DNA of 34,958 nucleotides from a virus. A model generated the notes under the pieces. It was not told the DNA's origin and did not search any database. It saw only the letters and a list, made by a program, of their open reading frames with translations. Position 1 is the first letter of the stretch; the number at the start of each line of letters is the position of its first letter. A program made the translations under genes and the position numbers. The stretch covers positions 1 to 34,958 of IMG/VR virus record IMGVR_UViG_3300032665_000113, one strand, 5' to 3'. Shown here in pieces: positions 31,815 through 34,958 of this stretch.

Positions 31815-31999
31815 GGTTTCCCCGACCGTATTTCTTCTTGAATGCTTTTCACGACTTTTAGTAAAACCAGCAAGGAATGAGCGTCTATATCGCCATAATG
31901 CGTTGCTATGTAACTCGACCTTTGCCATTCTTCCGTAATTGCAATGCATCTTGCACGTTCGTTTTTGATCCCATCTGCGTATGTTGGATCGTCATTCAT
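31811..31999 (-). CDS. Small conserved phage protein
   Basis: 62 aa. The core YADGIKNERARCIAITEEW is a helix met in many small phage proteins (GxxxERARCxxI), followed by YIATHYGDIDAHSLLVLLKVVKSIQEEI. No function is established that I can name. The start overlaps the upstream gene by eight bases and the stop overlaps the downstream ATG (ATGA). It is soluble, with a single Cys. Confidence 0.65.
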   Translation of the reverse strand: MNDDPTYADGIKNERARCIAITEEWQRSSYIATHYGDIDAHSLLVLLKVVKSIQEEIRSGKP

Positions 32000-32192
32000 C
32001 TGTCTTTTCCTTTTTAACTGGGTAAACCGTTATCTCTATTTCTGGATCTACAGGTTCACCTTCTCCCCGCCAAACATACAGGCTGGCGTAGCAGGCGTGT
32101 GGAAGCGGTAGATAAGACTCAAACTCCCATCCTAATCTCTCAAAGTCTTTTTCCTTCGAGAAAGGCACATACCTGTAAAACTTCTCTGTCAT
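31992..32192 (-). CDS. Small hypothetical protein, early operon
   Basis: 66 aa: MTEKFYRYVPFSKEKDFERLGWEFESYLPLPHACYASLYVWRGEGEPVDP. The opening (RYVP-segment, then an ERLGWEF strand, then LPHACYASLYVWRGEG) reads as a small beta domain found in short phage proteins annotated only as hypothetical. It ends in a Lys/Glu-rich tail. The start overlaps the preceding TAA by one base (TAATG). Confidence 0.62.
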   Translation of the reverse strand: MTEKFYRYVPFSKEKDFERLGWEFESYLPLPHACYASLYVWRGEGEPVDPEIEITVYPVKKEKTDE

Positions 32193-32548
32193 TACGCCAC
32201 CTTGTAAATCGGCTGTATTGGGAAGATCGTTTTCGGTGGCATCATATCATCATTTTTATCGTAATTTGGAATTTTCATTTTAACTTTAGGAGGGTCCCAA
32301 CGGCGCTCTTCGATAGGCATGGACTCAATGCGCTTAACGCCATGCAATACGCTGGTATGATCTCTGTTCCCAAAATATCTGCCTATGGCGGGGTAAGAAA
32401 AACCCGTCTCAATCTTTGCTCGCCACATACAGTAATGACGCAAGTGGCATAATTCATGTGTTCTTTTTTCACCAGTAATGTCTGACGCAGGAACGCCGGT
32501 TCTTTCAGACTCTTGGCGGATTATGTCCATAACTTTTACTTTTCGCAT
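32192..32548 (-). CDS. Stand-alone DnaA domain IV-like DNA-binding protein
   Basis: 118 aa from ATG 32548, with GAGG five bases upstream; an ATG at 32587 lies inside a terminator-like palindrome and is rejected. Residues 1-75 resemble the C-terminal DnaA-box-binding domain of DnaA: MDIIRQESERTGVPASDITG, then LCHLRHYCMWRAKIETGFSYPAIGRYFG, then the signature GNRDHTSVLHGV (60-71) with the Arg, Asp, His and Thr that contact the box. There is no AAA+ domain. The C-terminal 40 residues are Pro/Lys-rich. It could bind DnaA boxes in the phage origin or block host DnaA. It is coupled to the next gene by TAATG. Confidence 0.85.
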   Translation of the reverse strand: MRKVKVMDIIRQESERTGVPASDITGEKRTHELCHLRHYCMWRAKIETGFSYPAIGRYFGNRDHTSVLHGVKRIESMPIEERRWDPPKVKMKIPNYDKNDDMMPPKTIFPIQPIYKVA

Positions 32549-32554
32549 CTCAAC

Positions 32555-32585
32555 CTCAATAAAATAAGGGGGAGATATCTCCCCC
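32555..32585 (-). terminator. Intrinsic terminator or attenuator, 18-bp palindrome
   Basis: GGGGGAGATATCTCCCCC (32568-32585) is a perfect palindrome. Read on the minus strand it follows the stop of the DUF6378 gene by eight bases and is followed by TTATTTTATT, the form of a rho-independent terminator. It separates the upstream genes from the DnaA-like gene in the same direction, so partial termination may lower downstream expression. Binding of a dimeric regulator is the alternative. Confidence 0.6.
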
Positions 32586-32593
32586 ATAAAGTA

Positions 32594-33019
32594 TTAAACC
32601 GGCGTCACAATCTCGTCTTCAAGAGCATCAAGATTGATCGCAATCTTAGGAGGCATTTTTGTTTTTAGCGTCGTAATGTTTGCAGGCTTACGATCGGCTT
32701 TGCGCTGATAGCCAAGCTCAACTTCTGGCGTCTCACTGCGCTGCTTAACATAATCAGGCGCAAATACTGCTGCAAAAGCCTCGTAGTTGATGCTATCCAG
32801 ATGGCTGTCCATGTGATCAGGCGTCGCAAATGAACGTGCGTTTTTAACGCAAGCCATAATGACTGCAATCTCATATGGGTGGAAATCGCGGCCAAGACGT
32901 AATGAAGACAGATCGGCAATAAGCTGGAAGTTGTCTTCAATCTGGCCGTAGTTCTGGCCTCTCTGACCTATAATTTCACTTGCTTGCTGTAATAAAGTAT
33001 GTGGATCTTGCTTAGTCAT
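32594..33019 (-). CDS. DUF6378-like phage protein
   Basis: 141 aa. LLQQASEIIGQRGQNYGQIEDNFQLIADL followed by HPYEIAVIMACVKNARSFATPDHMDSHLDSINYEAFAAV matches the DUF6378 pattern (a helical domain with RxxxYG..xxNF, a central IMxxxKxxR and a D-S-xx-D-x-x-x-Y motif). The fold resembles all-alpha nucleotide pyrophosphohydrolases, and the acidic residues are compatible with metal binding, but the activity of the family is not known to me. AAGGA lies seven bases before ATG. The C-terminal tail (KPANITTLKTKMPPK) is disordered. Confidence 0.75.
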   Translation of the reverse strand: MTKQDPHTLLQQASEIIGQRGQNYGQIEDNFQLIADLSSLRLGRDFHPYEIAVIMACVKNARSFATPDHMDSHLDSINYEAFAAVFAPDYVKQRSETPEVELGYQRKADRKPANITTLKTKMPPKIAINLDALEDEIVTPV

Positions 33020-33020
33020 T

Positions 33021-33278
33021 TTATTCCTTTCTGAAGCTGGCGGGATCGTTGTTCATAACCTTAACTTTCCCAACATATCGATAGTTAATTGCCATATGCC
33101 CTCTACTATAATCCTCCTTCGTATTTTGATCTCGATAAAATTCTTGCACTATAACGAAATCATTTTCCGTTAATGCATCTACAAATTCTTCCAAACTATT
33201 AACTGGATACTCAGCTTGGATCTGGTGAACTAGATTGCCGCTATAGGACGGCATAGACATGGTAATTAAAAACCTCAT
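33021..33278 (-). CDS. Small conserved phage protein next to HNH gene
   Basis: 85 aa: SYSGNLVHQIQAEYPVNSLEEFVDALTENDFVIVQEFYR, then DYSRGHMAINYRYVGKVKVM. The pattern of NxxHQ, SLEEFVDAL, DFVxVxEFY and INxRxIGKxK is met in small phage proteins without a known function. ATG 33278 abuts the stop of the HNH gene, and its ribosome site (GAGGCGG) lies inside the last HNH codons. The direct repeat around that site suggests that the HNH gene was put in just upstream of this gene. Confidence 0.7.
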   Translation of the reverse strand: MRFLITMSMPSYSGNLVHQIQAEYPVNSLEEFVDALTENDFVIVQEFYRDQNTKEDYSRGHMAINYRYVGKVKVMNNDPASFRKE

Positions 33279-33761
33279 TTACGCCGCCTCTTGTGTAAGA
33301 TGTGACCATCTTTTGTTGTTTCTAATTAAAGAAACCAGCGCAATGCTAATGTTAAACATTTTAGCTATTTCTTCATGAGTTATAACACCGCATAATTCTT
33401 TAATTTTATAAATATCTTCGTCAGATAATTTATGTTTAGAATGTTTTTCGCCTCTATTATGAGTTCCATGACGCAATTTATCTGCCATATTACCTTTTCT
33501 TATGTCCCATCTTAAATGATTAGGATTAACGCATAATCTATTTCCACAATCGTGTGCAGCCTCGTGCTTATCTGTAGGCTTTGGCCCATGCAACATTTCG
33601 CATGAAATCCAAAAAGCCAAAACTCTTGACCCATTTAAAGTCATGCGGCCATATCCATGGCCATTGGTCCCAAATGGCCAGTTTATACAATCTTCTTTTG
33701 CAGAAGAGATATTTTCATAAAACCATTCAAGCATTTGCTTATTTTTTGCTTGATTACTCAT
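33279..33761 (-). CDS. HNH homing endonuclease
   Basis: 160 aa from ATG 33761 (AAGGA six bases upstream; an ATG at 33818 would add 19 residues without such a site). The HNH core is AAHDCGNRLCVNPNHLRW (68-85), with the catalytic His70 and the N79/H82 metal positions; the earlier segment CINWPFGTNGHGYGRM and the CEMLHGP stretch are those of free-standing phage HNH enzymes. The C-terminal part (LSDEDIYKIKELCGVITHEEIAKMFNIS) is a helix-turn-helix DNA-binding tail. The gene lies in the early operon, framed by a direct repeat, which suggests recent entry. Confidence 0.85.
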   Translation of the reverse strand: MSNQAKNKQMLEWFYENISSAKEDCINWPFGTNGHGYGRMTLNGSRVLAFWISCEMLHGPKPTDKHEAAHDCGNRLCVNPNHLRWDIRKGNMADKLRHGTHNRGEKHSKHKLSDEDIYKIKELCGVITHEEIAKMFNISIALVSLIRNNKRWSHLTQEAA

Positions 33762-33789
33762 ATCTGTTCCTTGTGTAAGAGGGTGTGAC
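33290..33789. repeat. Direct repeats flanking the HNH gene
   Basis: CTTGTGTAAGA followed by TGTGAC occurs at 33290-33306, and the same with three extra G bases between the two parts occurs at 33770-33789. The copies are 480 bp apart, one at each end of the HNH gene. On the minus strand each copy lies just upstream of a ribosome site and start codon, the right copy for the HNH gene and the left for the 33278 gene. Both are translated as SH(P)LTQ in the same frame. Confidence 0.65.
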
Positions 33790-33853
33790 GCGGCTTTGCA
33801 AAGTAACGCCACACCCAATATCAGACGAAGTTAGGGCTCCGTCTAATGGTCAA

Positions 33854-34510
33854 TTAACCGAAATCATCCTCATCTTCCGAAACAGGGGCTGACACTTTTG
33901 TCGAACCAGTTGACGGAGGAGCTGATGGCGCAGAAGAAGCTGCCGACGAATTACGCGGCTTATATGTAAGATCAGAAGGACGAGCAACCCATCCAGTAAT
34001 CTCCCATACAGGAACGTAATTCGTCGACTTTCTGGCCCCTTCACCAGAGGTTTTTGCCACTGCGTCCTTAAGGACAACAACTGGCAATTTATCAGGGTTA
34101 GACTTAACACCTTCGTTATAGGCGTCAGCTAATTTCTTAGCGCCATCAAGGAACGCAGCTGCATTGCTGGCGAACTCTCTGACGTCACCACCACATTCCT
34201 TGGATAACTTGATAACGAAGCGGACTCCGCGCTTGTAACCATCACCAGGATTATCGACAGAAACACCGTCGGAGAGACGAACCATACGAAAGTCTGGAGC
34301 GCCGCCGGTAGCGAAATTGATGAAACCAACTTCCACGTTCGGGAAGTCGATGATCGCTTTAAAGTTCTTCGTGATATCAACTTCTGTTGTCTCCCCGTTA
34401 TTTCGATCACGGCGCGAAATACGTCCGCTACGCGAGTCAAATTTAACGATAGGCAAAAAGTCTGCACCACCTGTGCCGACACCATCAAAAAAACCACCAA
34501 ATGCTGACAT
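33854..34510 (-). CDS. Conserved phage protein with SSB-like acidic tail
   Basis: 218 aa. The body (FGGFFDGVGTGGADFLPIVKFDSRSGRISRRDR, IDFPNVEVGFINF, APDFRMVRL, YKRGVRFVIKLSKECGGDVREFASNA and STNYVPVWEITGWVARPSDL) is a pattern shared by many phage early proteins. The C-terminal 40 residues are Ser/Ala/Pro-rich and end in SEDEDDFG, the kind of acidic aromatic tip that lets single-stranded DNA-binding proteins recruit replication partners. I infer a phage SSB or recombination helper; the body does not show an OB-fold signature that I can call. AAGGAG lies seven bases before ATG. Confidence 0.7.
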   Translation of the reverse strand: MSAFGGFFDGVGTGGADFLPIVKFDSRSGRISRRDRNNGETTEVDITKNFKAIIDFPNVEVGFINFATGGAPDFRMVRLSDGVSVDNPGDGYKRGVRFVIKLSKECGGDVREFASNAAAFLDGAKKLADAYNEGVKSNPDKLPVVVLKDAVAKTSGEGARKSTNYVPVWEITGWVARPSDLTYKPRNSSAASSAPSAPPSTGSTKVSAPVSEDEDDFG

Positions 34511-34526
34511 AGTCTTTCTCCTTTGC

Positions 34527-34568
34527 GCGACAGTCTGGCCTGTCGCAAGCCTCTTCCCGTTTCGGGAA
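34527..34568 (-). promoter_or_regulatory. Two hairpins in the leader of the SSB-like gene
   Basis: On the plus strand, GCGACAG-TCTGGC-CTGTCGC (34527-34546) and TTCCCG-TTT-CGGGAA (34554-34568) are perfect stems. They fill most of the 65 bases between the preceding stop and the ATG. No T-run follows either on the minus strand, so they look more like a leader structure controlling translation or processing than a terminator. Confidence 0.45.
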
Positions 34569-34575
34569 ATTCCGT

Positions 34576-34821
34576 TTAACGCATGTGAGGATGTATTGAC
34601 TCTAGTTGATCAAGGATCTGTTCAAGCGTTTCTTTAACGTAGAAATCAACTTCGTCGGCTATCCTAATGATAGTGAAACTATATTCATTATCATCTTCGT
34701 CTGTAGATACGCGATTATGAATTCCAGCGATCTTATCAGCCTTAACTAAAATCCGACCTTCATCATCAGCATCCGTTAAAGCCAAATATCCAAATTGCTG
34801 TGCTGGTGTTGTATGCGCCAT
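34576..34821 (-). CDS. Small FlbD-like hypothetical protein
   Basis: 81 aa from ATG 34821, which overlaps the upstream stop as TAATG; an ATG at 34833 in frame would add four residues. FGYLALTDADDEGRILVKADKIAGIHNRV, followed by SFTIIRIADEVDFYVKETLEQILDQL, has the beta-rich pattern of short phage proteins resembling FlbD (strand, turn, VxxxxIxxI, TxI, V.E....I). The function in phages is unknown. It lies between two early genes with a structured leader downstream. Confidence 0.62.
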   Translation of the reverse strand: MAHTTPAQQFGYLALTDADDEGRILVKADKIAGIHNRVSTDEDDNEYSFTIIRIADEVDFYVKETLEQILDQLESIHPHMR

Positions 34822-34955
34822 TATACGCCCCAAATCTCAAACGCGGCTTGTCTTGCCTCGTCATCGTTAAAGTAAAAAGAGCTCGTGTCTGGAACAACGT
34901 AAGACGCAAGCTCCTGCGGATCTGTCGATAAAGACAGGAATCTTTGAATCGTCAT
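34821..34955 (-). CDS. Small hypothetical protein at the window edge
   Basis: 44 aa from ATG 34955 (MTIQRFLSLSTDPQELASYVV) to TAA 34821. One further codon (GGA) is open to the window edge, so the true start may lie outside. It ends DEARQAAFEIWGV. Its stop overlaps the next start by one base, as elsewhere in this operon. I do not recognise the family. Confidence 0.5.
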   Translation of the reverse strand: MTIQRFLSLSTDPQELASYVVPDTSSFYFNDDEARQAAFEIWGV

Positions 34956-34958
34956 TCC

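Noticed and set aside
31680-31949. 89-codon version of the Lys-rich protein
   Set aside because: Its first 45 codons overlap the conserved 31811-31999 gene out of frame; ATG 31814 gives the ATGA coupling used in this operon.
32549-32587. Upstream ATG 32587 for the DnaA-like gene
   Set aside because: It lies in the terminator palindrome and has no ribosome site; ATG 32548 has GAGG five bases upstream.
1-34958. tRNA genes, integrase, insertion sequences
   Set aside because: I saw no cloverleaf with a CCA end, no recombinase motif and no transposase; a tRNAscan run would be decisive.

Overview
The window is a stretch of a tailed-phage genome, most simply a podovirus with a P22-like short-tail architecture. 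A phage-encoded GcrA-type cell-cycle regulator (28621-29100, minus) points to an alphaproteobacterial host, because GcrA is essentially confined to that class. No integrase, portal, terminase or polymerase lies here, so lifestyle cannot be read from the window.

Layout. (a) 1-28488, plus strand, is one long late block. It runs from the 3' end of a structural gene, through a GIY-YIG homing endonuclease, a gp4-like head-completion/adaptor protein and a zinc-ribbon protein, to a receptor-binding cluster (2266-10569). That cluster holds a short collagen-like fibre, a beta-helix spike with a Sec signal peptide, and a 1922-residue collagen-like fibre ending in a YadA-like stalk and an S74 auto-cleaving chaperone. 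Next come a sugar/methyl-transfer island (10874-14984: three GT-A-type glycosyltransferases, a GT17-like enzyme and a SAM methyltransferase) and a lysis cassette (14996-16439: M15 peptidase, candidate holin, nested spanin pair, extra lipoprotein). The virion genes then resume with an SU10-type adaptor, a gp10-like tail hub, small accessory proteins, a GNAT enzyme, two large ejection proteins (one with a SleB hydrolase domain), a second S74 fibre and a Gly-rich adhesin. A long hairpin at 28519-28561 probably ends the block. (b) 28621-30758: gcrA (minus) diverges from a plus-strand HTH-metallophosphoesterase and a small acidic protein. (c) 30868-34958, minus strand, is a compact early-type operon of small genes coupled by ATGA/TAATG overlaps. 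It includes a stand-alone DnaA domain IV protein, a DUF6378 protein, an HNH endonuclease and a protein with an SSB-like acidic tail.

Functional reading. The Gly-X-Thr-rich collagen-like fibres lie directly beside a glycosyltransferase/methyltransferase island. The most interesting hypothesis is therefore that the phage glycosylates its own fibres, as BclA-type Gly-Pro-Thr collagens are glycosylated. Other points worth a second look are a glycosyltransferase gene whose conserved N-terminus can only be reached from an ATT start, an HNH gene bracketed by direct repeats that each lie just upstream of a ribosome-binding site, and a pair of covarying palindromes at the end of the early operon. All functional calls are from sequence reading alone; no database search was run.
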